A DNA stretch of 64,000 bases from Curvibacter lanceolatus ATCC 14669 (GCF_000381265.1 NZ_KB906267.1:1-64000), one strand, 5' to 3'. Counted from the first letter of the stretch, positions 47,529 through 56,684 are shown. Notes: generated from the sequence alone by a model not told the origin. Program-made: numbers and translations.

Positions 47529-48815
47529 TTATTTCTGGCCCAGCTTCTGGGCGTCGGCTCGCACATCGGCGAGTTCGGGGTCATCGGCCTGCAAGCAGGG
47601 CTCGGTGGGCGTCCAGCCGGCCCCGTTGGAGCGGGCCATCGGGCCGCTGTTGTTGGCGTTGTGGCGTTGACCGGCACCGATGTGGAAGGGCTTGCACAGG
47701 ATGTCACTGCGGAAGTCGGCCACCTGCCGCAAGGCTTCGGTGACCGAGGCGCGCTCGATCTTCTGCGGGTCCATCTTCAGCAGGGTCTCGGTGAGCAGCC
47801 GCGCGGCCAGGTAGCCGGCCTGCGAGAAGGTGTCACGGGGGTCGTCCTTCTTGCCGTATTTGTCCATCACCGCCAGCCAGTTCTGGTTGTCCGGCCCCTT
47901 GGACTCCAGAGGCTGGAACTCCAGGTTGGTGTCGAAGTTGTCCTTCCAGTAGGCGCCAATGGACTTGGGCACCTCGACGTTGTAGGCCGGTGCGGCCGAC
48001 AGAAAACGGATCTTGCGGCCCAGGCCCTGCTGCTCGGCGGCCCCCAGCATGGGCACCAGCAGGCCTTTGGGCACGTCGAACAGGATCGCATCAGGCTTTT
48101 GCGCGGCCGCCTGCAGCACCACCGAGGTGGGATCGGCCGAGCCCGGGTCGATGGTCAGGGTCTGTACCTCGACGCCGTTCTTGCGGCCCCACTCCTTGGG
48201 GCCCTCGCAGGCCCAGTTGCCCAGGCTGGGGATGTTGGGGATCACGCAGACGATCTTCTTCGCCTTGTACTGCCGGGCGGCGTACATGGTTGCGATGGTG
48301 GCCGAGACCCGGGGGCCGGCGTTCAGCGGCACATAGTTGCGCGCAAAAAAGCATTCGCGCGGTACCCCGGTCCCGGCCACGACCATGACGTTTTCCTGGG
48401 CATACAGGCGGGCGTTGGCCCCGCATTCGACAAAGCTGGTGTTGCCCGCCATGGCCACCACCTTGCGATCCTTGACCAATTTGGAGGCCACCTGGGCAGC
48501 CACCTCGGGGTTCCATTGGTCATCGGCAACCTGGTAGTCGACGGGGCGGCCGTGGATGCCGCCGTTGCTGTTCACACAATTGAAGTAGGCGGCCGCGGCA
48601 CCGGCTGAGGCGCTGAAGTCGTCCGGGCCGGTTTTGCCGACCACGGCGCCGACCGGGATCGGCTGCCCCGTGGCTTTCTTGCCGTTGTTGAGACCGCAAG
48701 ACTGCGCCTGGGCACTGACACCGCAGAGCGAGGCGGCGAGGCCCAGCGCCGTCAGCGCCAAGGCGCGGGTACGGGTACGGGTACGGGTACGGGAAGGGGT
48801 CTTGAAAGAGGTCAT
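47529..48815 (-). CDS. ABC transporter substrate-binding protein (HAAT/LivK-like)
   Basis: A 428-residue periplasmic binding protein of the Peripla_BP_6 class. The signal peptide is unusual: its N-region contains four consecutive Thr-Arg pairs (residues 9-16) encoded by a CGGGTA hexamer array, before the hydrophobic core ALALTALGLAASLCGVSAQA. Mature features: IPVGAVVGKTGPDDFSASAGAAAA, YQVADDQWNPEVAAQVASKLV, VVAMAGNTSFVECGA. Several cysteines (SCGLNNG, NCVNSNGG, CVIPNIPS) could form disulfides. Ligand unknown; the neighbouring oxidation enzymes suggest a non-amino-acid substrate. Confidence 0.9.
   Translation of the reverse strand: MTSFKTPSRTRTRTRTRALALTALGLAASLCGVSAQAQSCGLNNGKKATGQPIPVGAVVGKTGPDDFSASAGAAAAYFNCVNSNGGIHGRPVDYQVADDQWNPEVAAQVASKLVKDRKVVAMAGNTSFVECGANARLYAQENVMVVAGTGVPRECFFARNYVPLNAGPRVSATIATMYAARQYKAKKIVCVIPNIPSLGNWACEGPKEWGRKNGVEVQTLTIDPGSADPTSVVLQAAAQKPDAILFDVPKGLLVPMLGAAEQQGLGRKIRFLSAAPAYNVEVPKSIGAYWKDNFDTNLEFQPLESKGPDNQNWLAVMDKYGKKDDPRDTFSQAGYLAARLLTETLLKMDPQKIERASVTEALRQVADFRSDILCKPFHIGAGQRHNANNSGPMARSNGAGWTPTEPCLQADDPELADVRADAQKLGQK
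48766..48789. repeat. CGGGTA hexanucleotide repeat (x4) inside the signal peptide coding region
   Basis: Four perfect copies of CGGGTA at 48766-48771, 48772-48777, 48778-48783 and 48784-48789, flanked by partial copies. On the coding (minus) strand each unit adds Thr-Arg to the signal-peptide N-region of the HAAT binding protein. Because the unit is six bases, slippage changes charge and length without shifting the frame. Confidence 0.92.
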
Positions 48816-48864
48816 GGGGTGTCTCCGTTTTTGCTTTGGTTGGGGGCTCGGGGTCGACGGCCGC

Positions 48865-50367
48865 TCAGTAAGCGATGCAGACCGACTTCAACTCGGTGAA
48901 TTGCTCGATGGCGCTGCGGCCCAGGTCACGGCCATAGCCCGACTGCTTGACGCCGCCGAAAGGCAGGTTGTTGTCCAGCATGTTGTGGGTGTTGACCCAG
49001 ACAATGCCCGCCTGCAGGCGGGGCACCACCCGGTGCACCAGGGACAGGTCGTTGGACCAGACGCTGGCGGCCAGCCCGTAATCGCTGGCATTGGCCAGGG
49101 ACACCGCTTCGTCGACGGTGTCGAACGGCATCACGCAGACCACCGGCCCGAAGACCTCCTCGCGCACGATGTGCATGCCGGCGTGGGTGTTGGCAAACAC
49201 CGTCGGTTGCATGAAGAAGCCGCTGTCCCGCCCGCGCTGGCCGCCCGCCACCAGTTGGGCGCCCTCCTCACAGGCCTGGGCCACATGGGCCTGCACCCGC
49301 TGCAAATGCCGCGCCGAGATCAGGGGGCCGATCTGGGTCTCCGGGTCAAAGCCCGATCCGAGCTTCATCTGCCCTGCCAGCGTGCCCAGGGCTTCGACCA
49401 CCGCCCCATAGTGGCGGCGCTGCACATAGACGCGGGAGCCGGCCGTGCAGACCTGCCCCTGGTTGAAAAAGATGCCCATGGCCGCGCCCTGCGCAGCTCG
49501 CCAGGGGTCCATGTCATCCAAGATGATCAGCGGCGACTTGCCGCCCAGCTCCAGGCTGAAGCGGGCCATGCGGTCGAGGGCGCTGTGCCCGATGGAGCGC
49601 CCCACGGCGGTCGAGCCCGTGAAACTGATCTTGCGCACCCCCGTGTGGGCTACCAGGGCGGCACCCGCCGCCGGCCCGCCGGTGACCACGTTCAGCACCC
49701 CGGCCGGCAGGCCGGCCAGCTGAGCCAGTTCGGCCAGGCGCAGCGCCGTCAACGGGGTTTCCTGGGCGGGCTTGAGCACCACAGTGCAGCCACAGGTCAG
49801 CGCCGGCGCCACCTTCCAAAGCGCGATGGCCAGCGGAAAGTTCCAGGGCACGATGGCCGCCACCACCCCCACCGGCTCCCGCCAGGTCGAGGTTTGGTAG
49901 GCCACGCCGGGCGGCCCGCCGATCGAAGACGCCAGCGTGCTGCCCTCGATCTTGGTGGCCCAGCCGGCCATGTAGCGCACGTGCTCGGCGCCCGCGTCCA
50001 CATCAATGGCACGGGCGATGCTGAGCGGCTTGCCGGTCTCCAGGGTTTCCAGCGCCGCCAGTTCGTCGCCATGGGCTTCGATCAGATCGGCCAGCCGGCA
50101 CAGCATGCGTTCACGGTCGGCCGGGCGCAGCCCGGCCCACTCGGCCGATTGAAACGCACGTTGTGCCGCCGCCACGGCCAGGGCCACGTCGGCGGCGTCG
50201 CTGTCCGCCACCTCGGCCACCACCAGCTCGATGGCGGGGTCGCGGACCGGCGAATAGCGCCCACCCACGGGGGCAACGCTCTCGCCGCCGATCCAGTTGG
50301 CCAGCGGGCCACGGTCCAGCAGGCTCAGTGTGCGCAGGCGGTCTTGGTTCAGGGAGCTCAAATTCAT
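48865..50367 (-). CDS. NAD(P)-dependent aldehyde dehydrogenase
   Basis: A 500-residue ALDH-superfamily enzyme (betaine-aldehyde/phenylacetaldehyde-dehydrogenase-like). Catalytic Cys is in FFNQGQVCTAGSRV, the general base Glu in FSLELGGKSPLIILDD, and the NAD pocket FTGSTAVGR. AGAAGAG precedes the ATG. Between a GMC alcohol dehydrogenase/SDR and an importer, its natural role is oxidising the aldehyde produced upstream to the acid. Substrate not deducible. Confidence 0.93.
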   Translation of the reverse strand: MNLSSLNQDRLRTLSLLDRGPLANWIGGESVAPVGGRYSPVRDPAIELVVAEVADSDAADVALAVAAAQRAFQSAEWAGLRPADRERMLCRLADLIEAHGDELAALETLETGKPLSIARAIDVDAGAEHVRYMAGWATKIEGSTLASSIGGPPGVAYQTSTWREPVGVVAAIVPWNFPLAIALWKVAPALTCGCTVVLKPAQETPLTALRLAELAQLAGLPAGVLNVVTGGPAAGAALVAHTGVRKISFTGSTAVGRSIGHSALDRMARFSLELGGKSPLIILDDMDPWRAAQGAAMGIFFNQGQVCTAGSRVYVQRRHYGAVVEALGTLAGQMKLGSGFDPETQIGPLISARHLQRVQAHVAQACEEGAQLVAGGQRGRDSGFFMQPTVFANTHAGMHIVREEVFGPVVCVMPFDTVDEAVSLANASDYGLAASVWSNDLSLVHRVVPRLQAGIVWVNTHNMLDNNLPFGGVKQSGYGRDLGRSAIEQFTELKSVCIAY

Positions 50368-50394
50368 GGTGCTCTTCTCGTGAAGGTGAGGGGC

Positions 50395-50787
50395 TCAGCG
50401 CGTCATGGCCTGGTGCACGAGCAGGGTGTCGGTGAACTGCTCAAAAGCAACGATGCGCCCCTGCTCGACCTGCCAGACATGGGCCACCCGGGCCTGGAAG
50501 GATTGGCCGGTGGCACGGCAGGTGCCGGCGTAGTCCCCCGTGGCCACCACGGTGGCCCCGGCGTCGTACAGCTTGCCGAGCCGGAAGGTGTAGCCGTCCC
50601 ATTCGGTGGCCAGGCGCTGGAAGACCTGCTCGACCACCGCCTGCGGACCGATGTGGGTCCCGGCACAGGGGAAGCCGGCCATCTCGGTCCAGCGCACCTG
50701 GGGCGAGACGTCGGCCAGCATCGCGGCCAGGTCTTGCTGGTCCGAAGCGGCATAGTGTTCGGCAACGATTTGGAAAGGGGTTCTCAT
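50395..50787 (-). CDS. SnoaL-like / nuclear-transport-factor-2-fold protein
   Basis: A 130-residue NTF2-fold protein: MRTPFQIVAEHYAASDQQDL, ADVSPQVRWTEMAGFPCAGTHIG and the closing HVWQVEQGRIVAFEQFTDTLLV. TGGAG lies 5 bases before the ATG at 50787; the frame upstream is rejected. It resembles the other SnoaL-like protein in this window only in fold. May be an isomerase, dehydratase or binding protein in the same pathway. Confidence 0.82.
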   Translation of the reverse strand: MRTPFQIVAEHYAASDQQDLAAMLADVSPQVRWTEMAGFPCAGTHIGPQAVVEQVFQRLATEWDGYTFRLGKLYDAGATVVATGDYAGTCRATGQSFQARVAHVWQVEQGRIVAFEQFTDTLLVHQAMTR

Positions 50788-50800
50788 AGGGCTCCAGGTT

Positions 50801-51595
50801 TCAGACAGGTTGCAAGCCATCGGGGTAGACGCTGCGCGACAGCTCGCGCATGAAGGCCCCGGCGGGTCGGTTGGACACCGCGCCCGCTCCCGTCAAGCCC
50901 AGGAACTTGCCGGTGGAGCGCATGTCCGCGAAATTGAAGAAGAAGGTCGAGGCGACCGGGATCAGGAACTCGCGGAAGGTGAACAGGTACTGCTGCTCGG
51001 CGAAGCGGTAGACGGTGATCAGGTCCACATCCCCGTGGCCGCGCTGTTCGCCGTGCAGGCATTGCCAGGCGTAGCGGGTGCTGCTGAGGTAGGTGTGCTC
51101 GTAACAATGGTTGGGGCTGTAGGTCTGCAGCGTGCGCAAGCCAATCAGGTCGCGCGACGGGGCTGGCACCTCGCCTTGCGCGGCAGCGGGCTCATCACCG
51201 AGGGTGCCAACCGAAAAATCCTGCGTGACGCGGGGCTCGGCGCCGGCCTCCTCCACCGGGCGCACCCGGGCTGGCACGGCGAGCACCCGCAGGGTGCGCC
51301 TGTTGAGCACCAGGCTGAGCGCCTCCAACGGCCGGTGAGCGAACACCAAATCGACAAAAAACGTGTCGGGAGCCACCTCAATAGCTTCGGCCTCGTCGTG
51401 CCCCTCTTCGCCACGCCACTGCCAGCGCGCCCTGTCCGGGCCCGTGAACTCAAGCCGCAAATCACCCTCTGGCAGTTGCAGATGCAAGGCCTGGCCCAGC
51501 AGAGCAAGGCTGCGCGGCAACCGGTTGGTGTCGATGCCCGCCGCAAAGTCTTCGTAGTTCTTCCAGCCGGCCGGCCGGGCTTGAGGGGTGTTCAT
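50801..51595 (-). CDS. moaF: MoaF-like protein
   Basis: A 264-residue protein with the MoaF pattern: N-terminal GIDTNRLPRSLALLGQALHLQ and a strongly conserved C-terminal half containing LRTLQTYSPNHCYEHTYLSS, GDVDLITVYRFAEQQYLFTF and FNFADMRSTGKFLGL. MoaF was named from a Klebsiella molybdenum-cofactor locus, but its activity is not established and no moa genes are near. GGGAGA before the ATG at 51595 supports that start. Beta-barrel (lipocalin-like) ligand binding is possible. Context ties it to the alcohol/aldehyde oxidation operon. Confidence 0.85.
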   Translation of the reverse strand: MNTPQARPAGWKNYEDFAAGIDTNRLPRSLALLGQALHLQLPEGDLRLEFTGPDRARWQWRGEEGHDEAEAIEVAPDTFFVDLVFAHRPLEALSLVLNRRTLRVLAVPARVRPVEEAGAEPRVTQDFSVGTLGDEPAAAQGEVPAPSRDLIGLRTLQTYSPNHCYEHTYLSSTRYAWQCLHGEQRGHGDVDLITVYRFAEQQYLFTFREFLIPVASTFFFNFADMRSTGKFLGLTGAGAVSNRPAGAFMRELSRSVYPDGLQPV

Positions 51596-51637
51596 CGGGG
51601 TGTCTCCCAAGGGATTCAAGAGGTTCAAGAAGCAAAA

Positions 51638-52429
51638 TCAAGAGGCAAAAGCCAGGGTCGGCAAGTCCACCGCACTGGCCCCGCCATCGACCAGCAGCGA
51701 GGTGCCGGTGACCATGCGCGCCTGCGCCGAGGCGAGAAACAGCACGCCATCGGCCACATCGCCGGGGTCGGCCGGGCGTTGCAGGGGCACATCGCGGCTC
51801 ACCAGGCGGTAAGCCTCGTCCACGCTGCTCAGGCCTTTGACGCGGCACAGGGCCTGCATCTGCTCATCGGCCATGTCGGTGCGCACCCAGCCAGGGCAGA
51901 CCGCGTTGACGCGCACGCCCTGCCGGCCATAGTCACGCGCCAAGGAACGGGTCAATCCGATCAAGGCGTGCTTCATGGTCACGTAGCCCACCACATCGGG
52001 CCCGGCAAAATGCCCGGCCAGCGAAGAGAGGATGACGATGTTGCCGCGGCGCTCGATCAGACCCGGCAGCAGTTCGCGGGCGCAGACGAAGGCGGTGTCA
52101 AGGTTCAGCCGGGTGGCCAGAGCCCAGGAGGCGTCATCGGTCTGCAAGGCATTGCCGATGCCATGCCCCCCCGCATTCGCGACCAGCACATCCACCCCAC
52201 CCCAGGCCTGCTGCACCACCTGCAGCGCGCGCTGAACATCGGCCGCCACCGAGGCGTCCCCGGTCAGCACCAGGCCGCCCAGACCGGCCGCCACCGCCTG
52301 CAGCGGCTCGGCGCGTCGGCCCATCAGGGCCACCCGACCGCCTTCGGCCACAAACCCGGCGGCCACCGCGGCACCGATGCCGGTGCCACCGCCGGTGATC
52401 AGGGCCACCTTGCCTTCAAAACGCTTCAT
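51638..52429 (-). CDS. Short-chain dehydrogenase/reductase
   Basis: A 263-residue classical SDR. Cofactor motif TGGGTGIGAAVAAGF, NAG motif LVANAGGHGIG, catalytic Ser in ILSSLAGHFAG and Tyr/Lys in YVTMK. The C terminus is LVDGGASAVD. The Arg-Arg after strand 2 (ALMGRRAEPL) favours NADP(H). AAGGAGA 8 bases upstream fixes the start. Probably oxidises or reduces an alcohol intermediate in the operon's pathway. Confidence 0.93.
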   Translation of the reverse strand: MKRFEGKVALITGGGTGIGAAVAAGFVAEGGRVALMGRRAEPLQAVAAGLGGLVLTGDASVAADVQRALQVVQQAWGGVDVLVANAGGHGIGNALQTDDASWALATRLNLDTAFVCARELLPGLIERRGNIVILSSLAGHFAGPDVVGYVTMKHALIGLTRSLARDYGRQGVRVNAVCPGWVRTDMADEQMQALCRVKGLSSVDEAYRLVSRDVPLQRPADPGDVADGVLFLASAQARMVTGTSLLVDGGASAVDLPTLAFAS

Positions 52430-52453
52430 TTCACAGGTCTCCTTGCTGCTTGA

Positions 52454-54088
52454 TCAGGATTGCCCTGCCAGCACGAACTCCGCGCAACGCTCGGCGATCA
52501 TGATGGTGGGCGCATTGGTATTGGCCGAGATGAGGCGCGGCATGACCGAGGCGTCGGCGACACGCAGCCGCCCCACCCCGCGCACCCGCAGCTGCAGGTC
52601 GACCACCGACGCCTCGTCGCCGCCCAGGCGGCATGTGCCCGCGGGGTGGTAGACCGTCTTGGCAAACTGGCGCACGTGCTCCTCCAATGCGGTGTCGGGC
52701 AAATCGGCCTGAGGCCCGGGCAACAGTTCGCCGCTCAGCACCTGCTGCAAGGCCGGTGCGCGCAGGATGCGGCGGGCCAGCTTGAGGCCACGCACGAGGG
52801 TGTCCACATCCTCCTGGGCCTGCAGGTAGCCGCCGTCAAAATCGATCGGTGTTGCCGCTTGCGCGTCCCGCAGCCGCACCCGGCCCCGAGATTGAGGCCG
52901 CAAAAAGCAGGGGTTCAGTGAGATGCCATGCCCCGGCAAGGGCTCGCGATGGACATCGCCCACCAGCACCGGTAACACATGGAACTGCACGTCGGGGCGG
53001 CCACTGCCCGAGGTGTCGAAGAAACCACCGCTTTCCACCACGGTGGAGGTGAGCAGGCCGCTCTTGAAGCATTCGTACTCCAGCCCATGGCGCAACGCGC
53101 TCAGGCCTTCGTCCTGCCCCAGCAGGCTGATGGGCTCTCGGCACCGGCCGTAAACGCTGACCTCCAGGTGGTCCTGGAAATTGGCGCCGACCTCGGCGGC
53201 GTGGGCTCGCACCGGCAGCCCCAGTGACTGCAAATGGTCCGCCGGCCCGATGCCCGACAGCATCAGCAGCTTGGGGCTGGCCAGGGCCCCGGCACTCAGC
53301 AGCACCTCGCAGCGGGCCAGCGCATGCCCCTGGCTGCCATCGGCGGCCTGGTAACTCACGCCCACCGCGTTCCCCTGCTCGATCAGCACCTGCTGCACCA
53401 GCACCCCGGTCAGCACTTTCAGCAAGGGGGAAGACCGCACCGCAGCCAGGTAGGTCGCGGCCGTGCTGCCACGGCGGCCCTCGAAGGTCGTGCTCTGGTA
53501 GAAGCCCACGCCTTCCTGGCGGCGGCCGTTGAAGTCATCGTTGTAGGGCAGGCCGATTTGCTGGGCTGCCTTCACAAAGGCCAGCGACAGCGGGTGACGG
53601 TGGCAGGCATCGCTGACGCGCAGCGGCCCTTCGTTGCCATGCAGGGGCCCGGCCAGGCGCTGGTTGTCCTCAGCCTTGCGGAAGGCAGGCAGCACATCCG
53701 ACCAGGCCCAGCCTGCACAACCGGCCTGGGCCCAGTCGTCGTAATCGGCGGGTGTGCCGCGGGTGTAGACCATGGCATTCACCGAACTGCCGCCCCCCAG
53801 GGTGCGCCCCTGGGGAACATGCATGACCCGGCCCGCGGCAGCCGCCTGGGGGCTGGTTTCGTAAAGCCAGGTGCGTTCGGTGCCAATGACGCGCACAAAC
53901 GTGGCCGGCATGTGCACAAAACGGCTGTTGTCAGCCGGGCCAGCCTCCAGCAGCAACACGCTGCGCCCCGCCTGAACCAGGCGGCAGGCCAGCACGCAAC
54001 CGGCCGAGCCAGCCCCGACAACGATGTAGTCAAAGCTGCCCGCGCTGGCGCCAGGGCGATGGGACTTGTTGGGGTCGCTTGTTTGCAT
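52454..54088 (-). CDS. GMC-family FAD-dependent oxidoreductase (choline-dehydrogenase-like)
   Basis: A 544-residue glucose-methanol-choline oxidoreductase. FAD motif VVGAGSAGCVLACRLV, GMC signature 1 GRTLGGGSSVNAMVYTRG, signature 2 GALASPKLLMLSGIGP, and the active-site His in YHPAGTCRLGGD with the closing NTNAPTIMIAERCAEF. GMC enzymes oxidise primary alcohols (choline, polyethylene glycol, aliphatic and terpenoid alcohols). ATG at 54088 has a weak ribosome-binding site; an in-frame start at 54145 is possible. First gene of the ten-gene unit. Confidence 0.92.
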   Translation of the reverse strand: MQTSDPNKSHRPGASAGSFDYIVVGAGSAGCVLACRLVQAGRSVLLLEAGPADNSRFVHMPATFVRVIGTERTWLYETSPQAAAAGRVMHVPQGRTLGGGSSVNAMVYTRGTPADYDDWAQAGCAGWAWSDVLPAFRKAEDNQRLAGPLHGNEGPLRVSDACHRHPLSLAFVKAAQQIGLPYNDDFNGRRQEGVGFYQSTTFEGRRGSTAATYLAAVRSSPLLKVLTGVLVQQVLIEQGNAVGVSYQAADGSQGHALARCEVLLSAGALASPKLLMLSGIGPADHLQSLGLPVRAHAAEVGANFQDHLEVSVYGRCREPISLLGQDEGLSALRHGLEYECFKSGLLTSTVVESGGFFDTSGSGRPDVQFHVLPVLVGDVHREPLPGHGISLNPCFLRPQSRGRVRLRDAQAATPIDFDGGYLQAQEDVDTLVRGLKLARRILRAPALQQVLSGELLPGPQADLPDTALEEHVRQFAKTVYHPAGTCRLGGDEASVVDLQLRVRGVGRLRVADASVMPRLISANTNAPTIMIAERCAEFVLAGQS

Positions 54089-54387
54089 GGCCACGAGTCT
54101 CGGGCCCGTGGGCCTGGACGCGACGGCCAGGACGCTCCGAGTCAATTGAATGTGCGCACGCAGTTAAAGCCCATGTCGCCACCGGACAGCGTCATCGACT
54201 CAACGGCCTGCCGACACATCCCACCCCACGCGATATCAGCAAACGAAACCAAGCGATGGGTTGTGGAATGCCCAACCGGCAGGGTGCGCTCCCCCGGGCG
54301 TTGGGATCATTGTTCAATAACAGCAAAAGGCAGTGCGGTCATCGAGCGTCCACTTCTAAAGTGGGCCCTCCTTCATTGCGCCGCCTC
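54089..54387. other. Divergent intergenic region (GMC operon / GGDEF-EAL gene)
   Basis: About 300 bases without a supported gene, lower in GC than its surroundings, carrying both promoters. The inverted repeat CCACTT (54350-54355) / AAGTGG (54359-54364) lies 24 bases before the GGDEF/EAL start. An AT-rich element around 54312-54330 may belong to the rightward promoter. No recognisable AraC or LysR site could be assigned. Confidence 0.45.
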
Positions 54388-56601
54388 ATGTCCGATCTGC
54401 CCCCCCAACTCCAGCCCGAGGCTGACATCGCCCGCCAGGACACGGTCCTGATGATCTGGATCACCGGCTTGCTGATGGTCTCGTCCTGCCTGGCCATGAG
54501 CTATGTGTACGACACCCGCTTCTTTGAAGAGGTGGTCCGCATCCGACTGGCCATCCTGCTGGTTCTGCCAAGCTGCCTGTTGCTGGTCACAGTGGGCCGT
54601 GTGCGGACGGCCGCTCATGTGCTGATCTGGGGCCAATGGTTGATCTCACTCGAGGTGGTCTTCAACAACGGCGGCCTGAACGGGCCTCTGATCCTGTCGC
54701 TGCCCATCCAGGTAGCCAGCGCCGCATGGCTGCTGGGGCCCCGCAGTGCCCTGGCGGTGGCAGCACTCAACACAGCCTACATGCTGGCCCTGCCGTGGTT
54801 CGAAGCCCAGGGGTGGATGCCCCAGGCCCGCTTCCAGCGGGAATACGCCCCGCATCTGGTGGTGCTCACCAACATGGCTGTGGCATTGAGCATCGCTTTG
54901 CTGTCGCGCTGCAGCTATCAGCGCCAATTGGTGCGGGTTCAGGCCACCTTGACGGCTTGGCAAGCACAAGATGAAGAACTTCACAAACTGGTCAGCCTGA
55001 TCGAGCAATGCCCGATCGGCATCGTGATCACCGACACCCAGCGGCGCATCGAGTATGTCAATCCCGCCTTCATTGGCCGAGCCGGCCTGAATGCGGCCGC
55101 CTTTCTCAACCTGCCCGCGGACCTGCTGTCCACCCCGGGCCTGAGCGCCCAGCAACGCAGCAGCCTGCAAGAGGCCATGGCCCAGGGCCAAACCTGGCGG
55201 GGTGAGCAATCCGTGCTGCTGCCCGATGGTCGCCGGGTGGTCGAAGACATCGAGATCGGCCCCATCCGACGCGCCAATGGCGACATCACGCATTGGTTCG
55301 AGCTCAAGAAGGACATCACGGCCAGCCGCTGGGCAGCCGACCAGATCGAGCGCCTGGTGTATGTGGACACCCTGACCGGTCTGCCCAACCGCGCCGCCCT
55401 GCAAGATCGCCTCCTGCTCCAGGCGGCGCAGGGCCGAGGCTGGAACCTGCTGATGCTGAAGCTCGATGGTCTGGGCCAGCTCAATGAACTGCGCGGCCCG
55501 CAAGCGGGCGATGCCTGCTTGAAGCAACTCGGTCAGGCCTTGCGCCAGCACCTGCCCGAGGCGGGCTCTGATGTGTTTCGCCTGGGCGGCAGCGAATTCG
55601 TGGCCCTGCTGCCTGCCCACCTGACAACGCATGAGGTCGAAGCCTGCGCCGGGCGTGTGCACCAGAGCTTGACGGGCTACACCGGCCAGCCCATGCACCC
55701 CCTGAGCGAGGTCCGACTGCTGTTGGCGGCCACCGTGCTGGTCGGCGATGACGAAGACCCACTGACCCAAGGCCTGCGCCGCACCAGTCTGGCCGTGCGC
55801 CAGGCCCGCCATGAAGCACCGGGCCGCCCCTGCTGGTATCGACCCGGGCTGGGCCAGCAGGCCAGGCAAAGGCTGCTCGCCCGCAGTGATCTGGGCCTCG
55901 CGGCCCTGGCCCCCCTGCTGAGGCTGGACCTGCGTCATCGCCAAAGGCCCGACGGCCAGGGCTGCGGCCACTGGGCCGCGCTGTGCTGGGCCCCCGGATC
56001 GGGCCCGCGCGCACCCCTGCAAGAGGTGGCGCGCCGGGCCGATCTGAGCTTTGAGCTCGACGAGGAGTTGATCGCCCAGCTGGGCCGATGGCAGCAGCAC
56101 CAGGGGGCCCCGGTCACGGGCGCCCCCGGTGCATCGCCGCTGACACTGGCCTTGCTCACCCCCCTGCTGCGCCAGGACAACGCGGCGCAGTGGCTGCAGG
56201 ACTGCCTGCAGCGCCACCCGATCCAGCGGCAGGCGCTGGGCCTGGCGCTGAGCACCCACGACCTGGGCTGGGCCGCAAGCGACCCCACAAGCGCCCTGCG
56301 CCGCCTGCAAAGGCTGCGGGAGGCCGGCTTTCACCTGTGCCTGCAAGACGTCGGGCGGGGCTATCCAGGTGTGCTCGAACTGCCCGCGTGGCCGGTGCAT
56401 GAATGGCTGCTGGCCCCCAGTCTGCTGAGCACAGACCAGGGCGATGGCCCCGCCCAGGCCTTGCTGCAGGCCATTTTGGCGGCCGCGCGGCGCCACGCCA
56501 TGCCGCTGGTGGCCGAGGGCGAGGTACCCGCCAGCCTGCTCGACGCAGCCCCCCATCTGATCCGGCAAGCCCCCATCCGCCTGCCGGCCCCAGCCACCTG
56601 A
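54388..56601 (+). CDS. Membrane PAS-GGDEF-EAL protein with degenerate catalytic motifs
   Basis: A 737-residue membrane protein. N-terminal hydrophobic region with about five to six helices (15-185), PAS domain (about 205-320; CPIGIVITDTQRRIEYVNPAF), GGDEF-like domain (about 330-490) and EAL-like domain (about 495-735). The diguanylate-cyclase motif reads GGSEF (400-404) instead of GGDEF/GGEEF. The EAL motif is replaced (HWAALCW in place of EALLRW), the later DDFGTGYS reads QDVGRGYP, and only VAEGE is kept. It is likely a sensor, scaffold or c-di-GMP-responsive protein rather than an enzyme. Start at 54388 is a choice; the frame is open upstream. Confidence 0.82.
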   Translation: MSDLPPQLQPEADIARQDTVLMIWITGLLMVSSCLAMSYVYDTRFFEEVVRIRLAILLVLPSCLLLVTVGRVRTAAHVLIWGQWLISLEVVFNNGGLNGPLILSLPIQVASAAWLLGPRSALAVAALNTAYMLALPWFEAQGWMPQARFQREYAPHLVVLTNMAVALSIALLSRCSYQRQLVRVQATLTAWQAQDEELHKLVSLIEQCPIGIVITDTQRRIEYVNPAFIGRAGLNAAAFLNLPADLLSTPGLSAQQRSSLQEAMAQGQTWRGEQSVLLPDGRRVVEDIEIGPIRRANGDITHWFELKKDITASRWAADQIERLVYVDTLTGLPNRAALQDRLLLQAAQGRGWNLLMLKLDGLGQLNELRGPQAGDACLKQLGQALRQHLPEAGSDVFRLGGSEFVALLPAHLTTHEVEACAGRVHQSLTGYTGQPMHPLSEVRLLLAATVLVGDDEDPLTQGLRRTSLAVRQARHEAPGRPCWYRPGLGQQARQRLLARSDLGLAALAPLLRLDLRHRQRPDGQGCGHWAALCWAPGSGPRAPLQEVARRADLSFELDEELIAQLGRWQQHQGAPVTGAPGASPLTLALLTPLLRQDNAAQWLQDCLQRHPIQRQALGLALSTHDLGWAASDPTSALRRLQRLREAGFHLCLQDVGRGYPGVLELPAWPVHEWLLAPSLLSTDQGDGPAQALLQAILAAARRHAMPLVAEGEVPASLLDAAPHLIRQAPIRLPAPAT

Positions 56602-56684
56602 AACGCTCCTGGCGCCAGGGCGTCATGGCGATTTCAAGCGGGGTTTGAGCAGAGGCCGGCAGCACTCCGGGATAATGTGGTGCC

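Noticed and set aside
48766-48789. The CGGGTA array as an assembly artefact
   Set aside because: The units are perfect and in frame with a normal signal peptide following, so a real short tandem repeat is more likely; long reads would settle it.
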